DNA of 64,000 bases from Scatosoma sp045542595 (GCA_045542595.1 JAZQLI010000037.1:10049-74048), one strand, 5' to 3'; positions 18,209 through 27,954 are shown, numbered from the stretch's first letter. Numbers and translations are program-made. The notes: generated by a model not told the origin, from the sequence alone.

Positions 18209-19765
18209 ATGGAAAAATTTGACTATCAGAAAAAAGTGGAAATTGTAGACGGCGAACGTTGGTGGGGCGGCAGTATCGGACAGGGTATCCGTATGCCTAT
18301 TACCGCGCAAAGCGAATATAAGTCCGATTTATGCAACGGTTGTCAAGGGAATACGTTTAACGGTATTTTTATCAGTAATTTTGGTAGATATCTTGTTACG
18401 GACGGCGCGTATGCCATCGAAGTGAGCGGTGGAGTAATCACCCTTTCAGGAGCGGAAGAAATTACGCTTGGGCAAGCGACGGAAAAAACGCTCAAGGGCG
18501 CGTATCTTGCGGCTTCGGCACTCGTTTGCGTACAGGATAGAGTGGAAGTTCCCAAGGATTTGCTTTTGTATCCGCAATTTTGTACCTGGACGGAGATGCT
18601 TACCGAAGTTACGCAGGATAAAACGCTTGCGTATGCACAGTCTATCGTCGATTGTAATTTGCCTCATAAATTACTCATTATCGACGATAAATGGAGTAAG
18701 GATTACGGCGACTGGGATTTTGACGAACGCAAATTTTATAATCCCAAAGAAATGATGGACAAATTACACGCACTCGGTTTTAAGGTGTATTTGTGGCTAG
18801 TGCCTTTCGTACAAGAAAGCGTGCCCGATTTTGCTTTGCTTTGCGAAAACGACGCGCTTGTGCGCGGCGCAGATGGGAAGCCCACTTTGAAAACTTGGTG
18901 GAACGGTAAAAGTTACGTACTCGATTTTACAAATCCCTTTGCGCAAAGTTGGTTGAAAGCCAAGCTCGATTATTACTGCAGTGCATACGGTGTGGACGGG
19001 TTTAAATTCGACGCGGGCGATACCGATTATTACGATTACGACGACGTTACCTACGCGCCTACTACTCCGTCTGGGCAAAGTCTTTTATGGAGTGAGTTTG
19101 CCGCGCAGTATCAATATAGCGAGCTTCGCGCGTGTTTCCGCCTTGGCGGCAGCCACGTGATTACACGGCTTAGCGATAAACAAAGAAACTGGAGCGACGA
19201 GTGCGGTATCGGTACGTTGGTGCCGAATATGATTCAGGCAGGGCTTTGCTGTTATCCGTATTCTTGTGCGGATATGATAGGGGGCGGCGTAAGTGCGGAT
19301 TTCGACAAGCCCGGCAGCGGCGAAGCGTTCGATTTCGAGCTGATTAGTCGTTTTTGCGAATGTTCGGCATTGATGCCCTGTATGCAATTTTCGTACGCGT
19401 ACTGGAACAGAAGTGAAAAAATTAAGGCGTTGTTTTTACAGTACGCGCAGCTGCATATGCAGGTGAAAGAGTATCTTTCTTCGCTGATTGACGAAGCGGA
19501 ACGCACGCACGCGCCTATATTAAGACATTTAGAATACGAATTTCCCCATCAAGGCTTTGCGGATACTATGTCTGCGTTTATGTTGGGAAGTAAATATTTG
19601 GTTGCGCCTGTAGTAAAGCAAGGGCAAACGGAGCAAACGTTGCGTTTACCCGAAGGCGCGAAGTGGAAGTATTGTCCTAGCGGCGTGGTATACGACGGCG
19701 GTAAAAACGTTACGGTGGCTGCGCCCGTGGGTACGTTGCCGTATTTTGAAAGAGTGGATTTTTAA
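18209..19765 (+). CDS. GH31 family alpha-glycosidase, cytoplasmic
   Basis: A 518-residue glycoside hydrolase family 31 enzyme. The TIM barrel starts near residue 120 after a short N-terminal domain. The nucleophile motif is 'GFKFDAGD', with Asp268 as nucleophile. The acid/base is probably Asp330 in 'NWSDECG'. The substrate loop includes 'IDDKWSKDYGDWDFD' (158-172). It is shorter than classic alpha-glucosidases of the family (650-800), lacking much of the C-terminal beta domains, and has no signal peptide. GH31 members hydrolyse alpha-glucosides, alpha-xylosides, sulfoquinovosides or alpha-GalNAc; specificity cannot be read here, though the mucin-like context would suit alpha-GalNAc or alpha-Gal. 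GH20 follows after 15 nt. Confidence 0.82.
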   Translation: MEKFDYQKKVEIVDGERWWGGSIGQGIRMPITAQSEYKSDLCNGCQGNTFNGIFISNFGRYLVTDGAYAIEVSGGVITLSGAEEITLGQATEKTLKGAYLAASALVCVQDRVEVPKDLLLYPQFCTWTEMLTEVTQDKTLAYAQSIVDCNLPHKLLIIDDKWSKDYGDWDFDERKFYNPKEMMDKLHALGFKVYLWLVPFVQESVPDFALLCENDALVRGADGKPTLKTWWNGKSYVLDFTNPFAQSWLKAKLDYYCSAYGVDGFKFDAGDTDYYDYDDVTYAPTTPSGQSLLWSEFAAQYQYSELRACFRLGGSHVITRLSDKQRNWSDECGIGTLVPNMIQAGLCCYPYSCADMIGGGVSADFDKPGSGEAFDFELISRFCECSALMPCMQFSYAYWNRSEKIKALFLQYAQLHMQVKEYLSSLIDEAERTHAPILRHLEYEFPHQGFADTMSAFMLGSKYLVAPVVKQGQTEQTLRLPEGAKWKYCPSGVVYDGGKNVTVAAPVGTLPYFERVDF

Positions 19766-19780
19766 TTTAGGAGTAAGAAT

Positions 19781-21598
19781 ATGTTAAAAACGGAAATTCA
19801 AAAGGAAATAGGGTTTACCTTTCCTGCAAATACGCAGTTTGAAAAGCGTACGGGAAATTTAAAAATCGTAGGCGAAAACGGAAAGATTACCGTTTATTAC
19901 GAAAACGAGACGCAACTTGCGCGCGCGGCACTCCTTATCAAGGCGCACGGCGATAACGGGGATTTTTGTGTGGAAGACAAATGTATCCTGCAAGATTTGT
20001 GCTTTATGGTAGACTGTTCGAGAAACGGCGTATTAAACGTTCCCACCGTAAAGAAATTTATTCGTAATTTATCTATGCTTGGTTATAACAGTATGATGTT
20101 ATACACGGAAGACACGTACGAGCTGGACGGCGAGCCCATTTTCGGATATTTGCGCGGAAGATATACCAAAGCGGAAATGAAAGAAATAGACGAATACGCA
20201 AAAGCTTGGGGGATAGAAATGATTCCCTGTATCCAAATGTTGGCGCATTTGCGCGCACTCCGTCGCTGGTATACCGATTTCGAGCATTTATTCGATTGCG
20301 ACGATATTCTCCTTGTCGGTGATGAAAAGGTATACGAATTTATCGAGAAAATGTTTAAGACGATGTCCGAATGTTTTTCTTCGAGAAGATTGCACGTGGG
20401 TATGGACGAAGCGCATAACGTAGGGCGTGGTTTGTATATGGATAAAAACGGCTATCGCGATACGTTTGACATCTTATCCGAACACTTGGCAAAAGTGGCG
20501 GATATCGCAAAGAAATACGGCTATGATATTATGCTTTGGAGCGATATGTTCTTGAATATCGCCAACCGTCAAAAACGCCGTGTGGATAAAGAGGGCAACG
20601 CTCTGATTCCCCAAGACGTCATCGACAGAGTGCCTGATAACGTTTCCCTTTGCCATTGGGATTATTCGGGTTTCCCTTCAAAGAATTATTTACACCGTTA
20701 TAAAATGCATATGGATTTCAAAAATCCCGTTTGGGCGGCGGTAAGTTCGTACAAAGTACACGGGTTCGCGCCGAGCAATGCGTATTCGGAATACGAAATG
20801 AAAACGGCGTTTGCCGCGTGCAAAAAATACGGCATTGACCGCATTATCAACTGTTCTTGGGGGGACGGCGGTGCGGAAGCTTCTATGTTCTCCATTTTGC
20901 CGTCTATCGTCAACGTATCGGGGCACGCGTATAAAAAGACTCGTACGCAAATGAAAAAGGAATTTTTCGCACTCACGGGATACACGTACGAAGCGTTTAT
21001 GAAGCTTGAATGGCCGGATAACGGCTGCGGTAAGTATACGCAAGATATCGTAAAGGTTACCAAAGTAATGATGTATAACGATTTGTTGACAGGGCAACTC
21101 GATACCGAAGTGGATAAAGAATATACGCCTTGCTTTGCCCGTTCGGCAAAGGCGCTTATGCGTGTTGCTAAGGGGCAGTACGACTACATATTCAAAAATA
21201 TGGCGACGGTTGCGCGCGTGATGCAGGTTAAGTACGAAATCGGCGTAAACTTGCGCGAAGCGTATGCCGCAGGCGATAAGGAAAAAATGCGCGCGTTGAC
21301 GGTAGATATGGATAAGACGGTACAACGCGTGGCGGCGTTTATTAAAACGTTGAAAAAACAATGGATGACCGAATTAAAGCCGTACGGTTTTGAAATTCAA
21401 GAATACCGTTTGGGCGGCGTTATTGAAAGAATAAAAGGCTGTAAACAACGTGTGCTTGCCTACGTCAACGGGGAAGTGGAAAACATTCCTGAACTGGAAG
21501 AAACGCTCTATCCCGACGCGTGGCTTGGGAGAAGCGTAAGAACGGGCAGACAACAATTCAACAATTTCGAATTTATTGCAAGTGTGAACAGATTTTAA
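19781..21598 (+). CDS. GH20 family beta-N-acetylhexosaminidase, cytoplasmic
   Basis: A 605-residue protein. The N-terminal 70 residues form the small alpha/beta domain common in the family. The GH20 barrel runs from about 75 to 400, with the signature Asp209-Glu210 in 'LHVGMDEAHNVG', the pair used for substrate-assisted catalysis. The C-terminal 200 residues are helical with many Lys/Arg. No signal peptide, so it acts on imported oligosaccharides. It should release beta-linked GlcNAc or GalNAc; a lacto-N-biosidase role is possible but less likely for a cytoplasmic enzyme beside a GH112 phosphorylase. Confidence 0.85.
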   Translation: MLKTEIQKEIGFTFPANTQFEKRTGNLKIVGENGKITVYYENETQLARAALLIKAHGDNGDFCVEDKCILQDLCFMVDCSRNGVLNVPTVKKFIRNLSMLGYNSMMLYTEDTYELDGEPIFGYLRGRYTKAEMKEIDEYAKAWGIEMIPCIQMLAHLRALRRWYTDFEHLFDCDDILLVGDEKVYEFIEKMFKTMSECFSSRRLHVGMDEAHNVGRGLYMDKNGYRDTFDILSEHLAKVADIAKKYGYDIMLWSDMFLNIANRQKRRVDKEGNALIPQDVIDRVPDNVSLCHWDYSGFPSKNYLHRYKMHMDFKNPVWAAVSSYKVHGFAPSNAYSEYEMKTAFAACKKYGIDRIINCSWGDGGAEASMFSILPSIVNVSGHAYKKTRTQMKKEFFALTGYTYEAFMKLEWPDNGCGKYTQDIVKVTKVMMYNDLLTGQLDTEVDKEYTPCFARSAKALMRVAKGQYDYIFKNMATVARVMQVKYEIGVNLREAYAAGDKEKMRALTVDMDKTVQRVAAFIKTLKKQWMTELKPYGFEIQEYRLGGVIERIKGCKQRVLAYVNGEVENIPELEETLYPDAWLGRSVRTGRQQFNNFEFIASVNRF

Positions 21599-21657
21599 TG
21601 AAAAAATGCGGGTGAAAATAGGGCTAAAATTTTACTAAAAAAGGTAAAATAATTCCA

Positions 21658-21686
21658 TTGATTTCACTTGCATTTTTTGCTATAAT
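21658..21686 (+). promoter_or_regulatory. Internal promoter for 21728-32038
   Basis: TTGATT (21658-21663), 17 bp and TATAAT (21681-21686) lie 42 nt before the next gene. Just upstream is an inverted repeat ATTTTAC / GTAAAAT (21629-21650), a possible operator. No terminator is seen after 21598, so read-through from the upstream unit is also likely. Confidence 0.8.
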
Positions 21687-21727
21687 GCTGCAAACGGATA
21701 AAAACTAGCAAAAATAAGGAGAAAAAG

Positions 21728-22522
21728 ATGTATACGTTAAGGCTTGGAAAATCGGTAAAGGCACTTTGTAACGATTATTATCAAATTATCGAAGAAATGG
21801 CGGCGCTTGGGTATCACTCTATTGATATCGTACTTTGTGAATGCGGTTTTGAAAATACGGCGGAACAAGTAGAAGAAGTGAAAGAACGCATTATTGCGGC
21901 GAAAAATTTAGGGTTGTATTTTAACAACATTCACCTGCCGTACGGGTATGCTTGGGATATTTCCATTTTAGACGATAATAAACGTCGTTTATCAATGGAT
22001 AACGTGAAATCGATTATCTCTTGGGGGGATACGCTGCAACCCTATTGTTACGTATTCCACCCCAGTGCAGGGCCGATATTTGATAACGACCGCAAAACTC
22101 GGCTTGTCCATTTAGAAAATTCGTTACGGGAGTTGCAGTCGTTTACGAAAACGCCGCTCGCCGTAGAAAATATGCCGGATAGGGGAATGCTGAATACGGG
22201 CGCGGAATTGCAATATTTAGCGGATAAAATGGAAAACGTGCGCTTTTGTATCGACGTAAACCATTTTTTACGTGAAACGCCTGAAGAGGCGTTGGCACTT
22301 ATCGGAAAATACGCCATTACGTTACATATTTCCGACCACGATTACACGCGCGAACGGCATTGGTTGCCGGCTAAGGGTAAAATTGATTGGCAAAAAGTAA
22401 TTGCCGCGTTGGAAAAAGCAAACTACCAAGGCGTGTGGAATTACGAAGTATTAGAAGGCACGCTTGCCGAAATTAAATACAATTATTTGGGCTTATTTGC
22501 CGAATATAACAACTGCATATAA
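21728..22522 (+). CDS. Sugar phosphate isomerase/epimerase-like TIM barrel, copy 1
   Basis: A 264-residue protein of the AP-endonuclease-2-like TIM barrel family. Visible metal-site motifs: 'HPSAGP' (about 114-119), 'VENMP' (about 151-155), 'FCIDVNHF' (about 173-180) and 'LHISDHD' (about 202-208). These match the Glu/Asp/His ligands of the isomerase group. It is clearly homologous to the next gene (22580), sharing the start 'MYTL..GKS', 'HISDHDY' and 'ERHWLP.KG'. The pair probably interconverts free or phosphorylated sugars released by the glycosidases. First gene of the second transcription unit. Confidence 0.8.
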   Translation: MYTLRLGKSVKALCNDYYQIIEEMAALGYHSIDIVLCECGFENTAEQVEEVKERIIAAKNLGLYFNNIHLPYGYAWDISILDDNKRRLSMDNVKSIISWGDTLQPYCYVFHPSAGPIFDNDRKTRLVHLENSLRELQSFTKTPLAVENMPDRGMLNTGAELQYLADKMENVRFCIDVNHFLRETPEEALALIGKYAITLHISDHDYTRERHWLPAKGKIDWQKVIAALEKANYQGVWNYEVLEGTLAEIKYNYLGLFAEYNNCI

Positions 22523-22579
22523 TGCTATTTATTTTACAAGGAAAGCAAACGCAAAGGGATAAAAAGGAGAAAACATACT

Positions 22580-23383
22580 ATGTATACGTTAAAAGTAGGT
22601 AAATCGATTGTGGTACGCGATGCTAAATTTTACGATAACGTGAAAGAGTTGGAAGAAGCAGGCTTCGATACCGTCGACGCCGATTTATGCGAAGGCGGTT
22701 TTTTCTACGGCGAAGAAGATAAACAAAACGTATGCAACCGTTTGCAATACATTAACGATTCGCGTTTAAAACTCAACGGCGTACACTTGCCGTACGGCGG
22801 CAGCCGTAATATCGCGCATTTGGACGACGCTATAAGAAAGGAAGCCATTGCGCAGCATTTGGAAATGATTAAGGCGGCGGATAAATACTCGCCCCGTTGT
22901 TATATCATTCACGGTAGCTGGGAACCCGTACCCGATAACGAACGGGAAGAAGGTTTGCGTCGTATGACGGAAGCACTGAACTATATGCAAAAACAAACGA
23001 AAACGCCGATTGCGGTGGAATCATTGCCACGCACTTGTCTTTTGAATACGGCGGCGGAAATGGTCAAAGCGGCGGCAATGCTCGATAAACCGTATTTTTG
23101 CTTGGACGTAAACCATTTCTTGCAAGAAAAAACGGAAACGGTTATTCCTAAAGTGGCGAAATGGATTATCACCACGCATATTTCCGACCACGATTACGAA
23201 AACGAAAGACATTGGTTACCAGGCAAGGGCGAAATTGCTTGGTTGAACGTGATAGCAGAATTAGAAAAAGCAGGCTATCAAGGCGTTTGGAATTTTGAAG
23301 TGCGCGACGACGCATACGATACGTATAAAAATTTAAAGGCGAATTTTGATAATATGTTTGCGAACTATAGCGCACAAAAATAG
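22580..23383 (+). CDS. Sugar phosphate isomerase/epimerase-like TIM barrel, copy 2
   Basis: A 267-residue paralogue of 21728-22522 with the same motif order: 'IIHGSWEP', 'AVESLP', 'FCLDVNHF', 'THISDHDYENERHWLPGKG'. The two differ in their N-terminal halves, so they may act on different sugars or form a heteromer. The 57-nt gap before it holds an AAAAGGAG ribosome site. The SGNH hydrolase starts 9 nt after its stop, indicating translational coupling. Confidence 0.8.
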   Translation: MYTLKVGKSIVVRDAKFYDNVKELEEAGFDTVDADLCEGGFFYGEEDKQNVCNRLQYINDSRLKLNGVHLPYGGSRNIAHLDDAIRKEAIAQHLEMIKAADKYSPRCYIIHGSWEPVPDNEREEGLRRMTEALNYMQKQTKTPIAVESLPRTCLLNTAAEMVKAAAMLDKPYFCLDVNHFLQEKTETVIPKVAKWIITTHISDHDYENERHWLPGKGEIAWLNVIAELEKAGYQGVWNFEVRDDAYDTYKNLKANFDNMFANYSAQK

Positions 23384-23391
23384 GGAAACGT

Positions 23392-23988
23392 ATGAAAAAA
23401 GAATGGTTTGAATGGATACATAGTTGGTGCGAAGCGACGACGCAAGACGATTTGCCGCGTGTGCTTTTGGTGGGGGATTCTATCACGCACGGATATCAAG
23501 GCGCGGTTAGAAATGCCCTAAAAGGGGTTTGTTACGTCGATTACGTGGCTACGTCGTATGCAATCGATAGTAAAATGTATAATTTGCTTGTGGAAAATTT
23601 TGTAAAAGACAGCCGCTACGACGTAATCCATTTCAATCACGGTTTGCACGGCATACATTTAAGCAAACGTGGATATCAAAGCCGTATGAAAAAGCTGCTT
23701 TGCCGTTTGGAAAAGCAATCGAAAATTCTTTTAACCACCACTACGGTAGTGTATACCGCAGATAACAAGCGTTTGCACCCGAACTGGAATAAACGAGTAC
23801 AGGAGCGCAACGACGTGGTATGGGCTTTGGCAACAGAAAAAGGCTACGCGGTAGACGATTTGTATTCTGTAAGCCTTGCTATCGACAAGGCGGATAGGAG
23901 CAACGACGGCACGCATTACGAAAGCGTGGGTTACGAACGATTAGCGGTATCAGTTGCCGACTCTATCAAAAAAGTGTTGGGGAAATAG
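23392..23988 (+). CDS. SGNH/GDSL-type esterase
   Basis: A 198-residue SGNH hydrolase. Block I is 'VGDSITHG' (Ser near 28), block III 'HFNHGLHG' and block V 'DGTHYESVG' with the Asp/His dyad. No signal peptide, so it is a cytoplasmic esterase, plausibly removing O-acetyl groups from imported sugars. Gene spacing is 9 nt upstream and 6 nt downstream. Substrate not known. Confidence 0.8.
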   Translation: MKKEWFEWIHSWCEATTQDDLPRVLLVGDSITHGYQGAVRNALKGVCYVDYVATSYAIDSKMYNLLVENFVKDSRYDVIHFNHGLHGIHLSKRGYQSRMKKLLCRLEKQSKILLTTTTVVYTADNKRLHPNWNKRVQERNDVVWALATEKGYAVDDLYSVSLAIDKADRSNDGTHYESVGYERLAVSVADSIKKVLGK

Positions 23989-23993
23989 GAAGT

Positions 23994-26228
23994 ATGCAGT
24001 TAAAGAAATACGATATCAAAAGCGATAAAGCCATTGCCCGTTGGGACGAAGCACTACCGCTTGGCAACGGCAAAATAGGGTGCTTAATTTACGGGGATAA
24101 TCCGTTATACTTATCTTTGGATTCCATTGATTTATGGGATACGAGAGTAAACCCCGTAACCCTTGAAGACGGTTTCCATTTTGCCAATTTGAAAAAGTTG
24201 GTAAAAAGCGGTAGCGATGCCGATTGGCAGGAATACAACCGCTTGTTCGACGATGTTTTTATGGGTTGCGCGTATCCTAGTAAAATTACCGCAGGCAGGA
24301 TAGAACTTTCGTTTGCCGACGGGAAAACGGCTTCTTCTAAACTCTCCATTTCTACGGCTTTGGCGGAAGTGTACGGGGAAAACGGATTGAAATTGCAGTC
24401 GTTTTTAAGCGCGACGGATTTTGTCGGCGCTGCGAGAGTTTACGGGGAGTATTCGCTCAATATACATATTCCAAATTACATTTCGGGGGACGCGCATAAC
24501 CATTCGGGGATAGGTAGGCAAGACCAAGAAATGAGTATGCACTATCCTAAGGCGAATATTCTTCACGAAGACGGATTTACCTATTACGTACAAAGTACGC
24601 ATACCGATTTTAAGTACGGTATTTTCGTGTATCGCAAGCCGTGCGGCGCGTATGACGAATTGTATTTTACCGTGGCTAAAAATACCGATTGTACCGATTT
24701 CGTCAACGTAACGAAAACAAAATTGTTACAGGCGGCGAAAAAAGGGTTTGACGGTTTATATTGTACGCACGAAAAATGGTGGAAACAATATTGGAAACAA
24801 TCGGAAATTTCGCTGGGCGATAGTCTCATTGAAAGCGTATACTACCGTTCGTGGTATTTATTTGCTTCCACGTCGCGCAAAGGGTTTTATCCTATGCCCT
24901 TACAAGGCGTTTGGACGGCGGATAACGATAGTTTACCGCCCTGGAAAGGGGATTATCATCACGATACCAATACGCAGCTTTCCTATCAGGCGTATTTAAA
25001 GGCAAACCGTTTAAACGAAGGCGTGGTATTCGTCGATTATTTATGGAATTTACGGGAAGCGTATAAAGCGTTCGCAAAAGATTTTTTCGGCGTAGAAGGC
25101 ATTTTAGTGCCTTCGTGCTCGACTATCGACGGAAAACCGATGGGCGGTTGGGCGCACTACTCGTTATCGCCGACAATGACGATTTGGGCGGCGCAAAGCT
25201 TTGACGAATACTGGCTGTATACGGGCGACGAAGTGTTTTTACGCGAACGTGCATATCCGTTTTTTAAAGAGGTTGGCAAGGCGATTTTTAGGTTGTTGGA
25301 AGAAAGAAACGGGAAATTGTATTTGCCGCTTTCCAGCTCTCCTGAAATTCATAATAATACGCGCAAGGCGTATTTAACGCCTAATTCTAACTTCGATTTA
25401 GCACTCATTGTCTATTTATATAAAACGTTGCAAGGATATGCCGCGCATTTTGGGGAAGCGGGCGCCGTGCAAAAATACGAAAGTATCTTAAGTAAATTAG
25501 ACGATATTGCAATATTTAACGGCAAAGTAATAGGGTTGAGCCCCGACGAGACGTTACAAGAATCGCACAGGCATTTTTCGCATTTAATGTGCTTGTATCC
25601 CTTGCACCTTATCAATTACGATACGCCCGAACACAAACGCTTATACGAGTGCACTTTGTACGAATTAGAACGTTTGGGTATGGGTATGTGGGTAGGCTTT
25701 TCGTTTGCTATGTGCGCGCAAATTTACGCTATGGCGGAAAAGGGGAATTCCGCATATGAAAAGTTACGCCAGTTTGCCTACGCGTTTGTGGCGGAGAATG
25801 GTTTTCATTTGAACGGCGATTTTAAGGAATACGGATTGACCACCTTCCATTACCGTCCGTTTACGTTGGAAAGCTCGTTTGGGTGGTGCGACGCATTGCA
25901 CGAAATGCTTATGCAAGACCATCAAGGTTACGTGCATTTGTTTCCTGCCCTGCCTACGGAATGGAAAGATAGGAAACTTTCGTTTAAGAAGTTGCGTAGC
26001 GTAGGCGGCGCTTTGGTTAGCGCTACTATGTATAGCGGCACGCTTTGTAAAGTGGTTATCGAAGCGCAATCCGCACGGGTAATTAAGCTTAAAAACACGT
26101 TTGGCGTAGGGCAGGTATGCGTTGAAAACGGAAATGGTGTAACGGTTATCGACGAAGTGGACGGGTGTTTTATCTTGCCGCTTGCAAAAGGCAAAACGAA
26201 AGTATACGTGGAGAAAAACGCAAAATGA
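23994..26228 (+). CDS. GH95-like glycoside hydrolase (divergent fucosidase family)
   Basis: A 744-residue protein with the family GH95 layout. The N-terminal beta domain opens with 'ARWDEALPLGNGKIGCLIYGD' split around residue 20. An (alpha/alpha)6 barrel follows, with 'MPLQGVWTADN', 'SSSPE' (Glu451, the expected acid position), 'HRHFSHL' and a C-terminal 'LFPALPTEW'. GH95 enzymes are mostly inverting alpha-1,2-L-fucosidases. Two expected active-site positions look changed: Asp324-Thr-Asn326 where Asn-x-Asn is usual, and Glu626 ('TLESSFG') where Asp of 'IDGNFG' is usual. Alignment is by eye. Specificity may differ from classic fucosidases. No signal peptide. Overlaps the next gene by 4 nt. Confidence 0.75.
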   Translation: MQLKKYDIKSDKAIARWDEALPLGNGKIGCLIYGDNPLYLSLDSIDLWDTRVNPVTLEDGFHFANLKKLVKSGSDADWQEYNRLFDDVFMGCAYPSKITAGRIELSFADGKTASSKLSISTALAEVYGENGLKLQSFLSATDFVGAARVYGEYSLNIHIPNYISGDAHNHSGIGRQDQEMSMHYPKANILHEDGFTYYVQSTHTDFKYGIFVYRKPCGAYDELYFTVAKNTDCTDFVNVTKTKLLQAAKKGFDGLYCTHEKWWKQYWKQSEISLGDSLIESVYYRSWYLFASTSRKGFYPMPLQGVWTADNDSLPPWKGDYHHDTNTQLSYQAYLKANRLNEGVVFVDYLWNLREAYKAFAKDFFGVEGILVPSCSTIDGKPMGGWAHYSLSPTMTIWAAQSFDEYWLYTGDEVFLRERAYPFFKEVGKAIFRLLEERNGKLYLPLSSSPEIHNNTRKAYLTPNSNFDLALIVYLYKTLQGYAAHFGEAGAVQKYESILSKLDDIAIFNGKVIGLSPDETLQESHRHFSHLMCLYPLHLINYDTPEHKRLYECTLYELERLGMGMWVGFSFAMCAQIYAMAEKGNSAYEKLRQFAYAFVAENGFHLNGDFKEYGLTTFHYRPFTLESSFGWCDALHEMLMQDHQGYVHLFPALPTEWKDRKLSFKKLRSVGGALVSATMYSGTLCKVVIEAQSARVIKLKNTFGVGQVCVENGNGVTVIDEVDGCFILPLAKGKTKVYVEKNAK

Positions 26229-26854
26229 AACTCATTACCATAGGCGATTCGATAACGCGCGGTACGCATATTGACGACAACGGCAACTGGGCGGTGGCAC
26301 AGCCCAACTATTCCCAAGTGCTGCAAACACTGCTCGGCACAAACGAGTTATCTTGCTTGGGCGTAAACGGCGTTTCAATAAGCGCTACTTCCCATACGAA
26401 TTCCCAAGATGCCCTTTGTAGACTGTGCGAAAACGCGGTGGACGGGGATATCGTAGTGGTTGCCGGTGGCACGAACGATTTCGGTACTTCGGTAGAAGTG
26501 GGGAACGAAAACGACAGAAAAGATATTTCCACGTACGGGGCACTACATATACTCTTTACAAGATTGAAAGCGCTCAATCCTCAAGCGGAATTATACGCGG
26601 TGTTGCCTATTCCGCGCCAAAACGAAAACGTAAAAAACCAACGCGGTTATATTTTAGACGATTACCGCGCGGCGATAAAGACGGTAGCGAAACGGTTTGA
26701 CGTGGCGGTGATAGACGGCAAAAAATTGCCGATTAACCCCGAAGACGAAACCGAGCGGCAGGCGTATATCCGCGACGGATTGCACCCCAACACCAAATGC
26801 CACGCTATCTACGGCAAATTTATTTATGACGAAATAATACGTATAAAAGGATAA
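26225..26854 (+). CDS. SGNH/GDSL-type esterase
   Basis: A 209-residue hydrolase starting at ATG 26225, overlapping the previous stop in an ATGA junction. An upstream in-frame ATG at 26165 lies inside the GH95 gene and is not needed for the domain. Block I 'IGDSITRG' (Ser near 8), block III 'GGTNDFG' and block V 'DGLHPN' are all present. Cytoplasmic. Probably another sugar O-acetyl esterase within the operon. Confidence 0.82.
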   Translation: MKLITIGDSITRGTHIDDNGNWAVAQPNYSQVLQTLLGTNELSCLGVNGVSISATSHTNSQDALCRLCENAVDGDIVVVAGGTNDFGTSVEVGNENDRKDISTYGALHILFTRLKALNPQAELYAVLPIPRQNENVKNQRGYILDDYRAAIKTVAKRFDVAVIDGKKLPINPEDETERQAYIRDGLHPNTKCHAIYGKFIYDEIIRIKG

Positions 26855-26860
26855 AAAACT

Positions 26861-27283
26861 ATGTTAAAAGGAATTTCTAAAATTATATCTCCTGAACTAT
26901 TAAAAATTTTGTGTGAAATGGGGCACGGAGACGAAATTGTTATTGCGGACGGAAATTTTCCTGCCGTAACCAACGGAAAAAGATTGGTACGCGCGGATGG
27001 GCTCGGCGGCGTGGAAATGTTAGACGCGGTACTGTCGCTTATTCCGTTAGATACGTACGCTCCGTCAAATTTTATGTTGATGGAAACCACGCAAGGCGAC
27101 CCTACGCCCACCATTTGGGGAGAATATTTCAAAGTGGCAAACGCCAACGACGATAACGTACGTGTGGAGAAATTAGAAAGGTTTGCCTTTTATGAACGCG
27201 CGAAAAACGCGTTTGCCGTTATCGCAACGGGCGAAGGCGCAATATACGCCAACATCATTTTAAAAAAGGGTGTTATAAAATAA
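26861..27283 (+). CDS. fucU: L-fucose mutarotase (RbsD/FucU family)
   Basis: A 140-residue RbsD/FucU-family protein, the usual length. Family marks: 'MLKGI...ISPELLKILCEMGHGDEIVIADGNFPA' at the N-terminus (catalytic His near 22) and a C-terminal 'ERAKNAFAVIATGE' segment. FucU speeds interconversion of alpha- and beta-L-fucose, supplying the anomer that fucose isomerase uses. The presence of FucI in the same operon favours fucose over ribose. Stop and next start overlap by one base (TAATG). Confidence 0.88.
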   Translation: MLKGISKIISPELLKILCEMGHGDEIVIADGNFPAVTNGKRLVRADGLGGVEMLDAVLSLIPLDTYAPSNFMLMETTQGDPTPTIWGEYFKVANANDDNVRVEKLERFAFYERAKNAFAVIATGEGAIYANIILKKGVIK

Positions 27284-27954
27284 TGCGCACGGAAGAATTT
27301 GTATTTAACGGACATAAGGCCACCGTTATATTACCCGATAACCCCAACGGCAAATGGATATGGAAAACGGAATTTTTCTATGCGTTCGATAAAGCGGAAC
27401 AAACTCTGTTACAAAAGGGCTATACGCGCGTGTATTACGGTATAAGCGATATGTACGGTAGCGCGAAAGCGGCGAGAAAAATGCACGCGTTTCATAAATT
27501 TATTATAGAAAAATACGGCTTGCAAACGAAAGCAACTCTGTTTGGATTTAGCCGCGGCGGACTGTATGCGTTTTCCTATACGTTGTTCTATCCCGAATGG
27601 GTGGACAAGGTGTATTTAGACGCACCCGTGCTCGATTTAAAAAGTTGGCCGCCCAAAGGCAGCGTGGAACAAAGTCAGGTATTTGACGAGTTTTCACTCA
27701 ATGAAGAAACGTTGCAAACGTATAAAGGCAACCCCGTGGATTTGTTGGAAGAATTTTTCGCTTTGGGAATTCCCGTATTGCTTGTGGCAGGCGACGCGGA
27801 CGAAGTGGTGCCGCTGGAAGAAAACGGCGGTAAGATGATAGCGTACGCCACACAAACGAATGCGGATTTTCGGTATATCATTAAAAACGGTTGTAAGCAT
27901 CATCCCCATTCGTTAGAAAACGTAGAAGAAATTGTGCGGTTTGTGGAAAAATAA
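27283..27954 (+). CDS. Alpha/beta hydrolase
   Basis: A 223-residue alpha/beta-hydrolase fold protein. The nucleophile elbow is 'GFSRGG' (Ser90). The acid is probably Asp173 in 'AGDADEVVP', and the base is within 'KHHPHSL' (His206-His209). No signal peptide. Translationally coupled to fucU by the TAATG overlap. Likely an esterase for decorated sugars or a lactonase-like helper; the substrate cannot be inferred. Confidence 0.78.
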   Translation: MRTEEFVFNGHKATVILPDNPNGKWIWKTEFFYAFDKAEQTLLQKGYTRVYYGISDMYGSAKAARKMHAFHKFIIEKYGLQTKATLFGFSRGGLYAFSYTLFYPEWVDKVYLDAPVLDLKSWPPKGSVEQSQVFDEFSLNEETLQTYKGNPVDLLEEFFALGIPVLLVAGDADEVVPLEENGGKMIAYATQTNADFRYIIKNGCKHHPHSLENVEEIVRFVEK

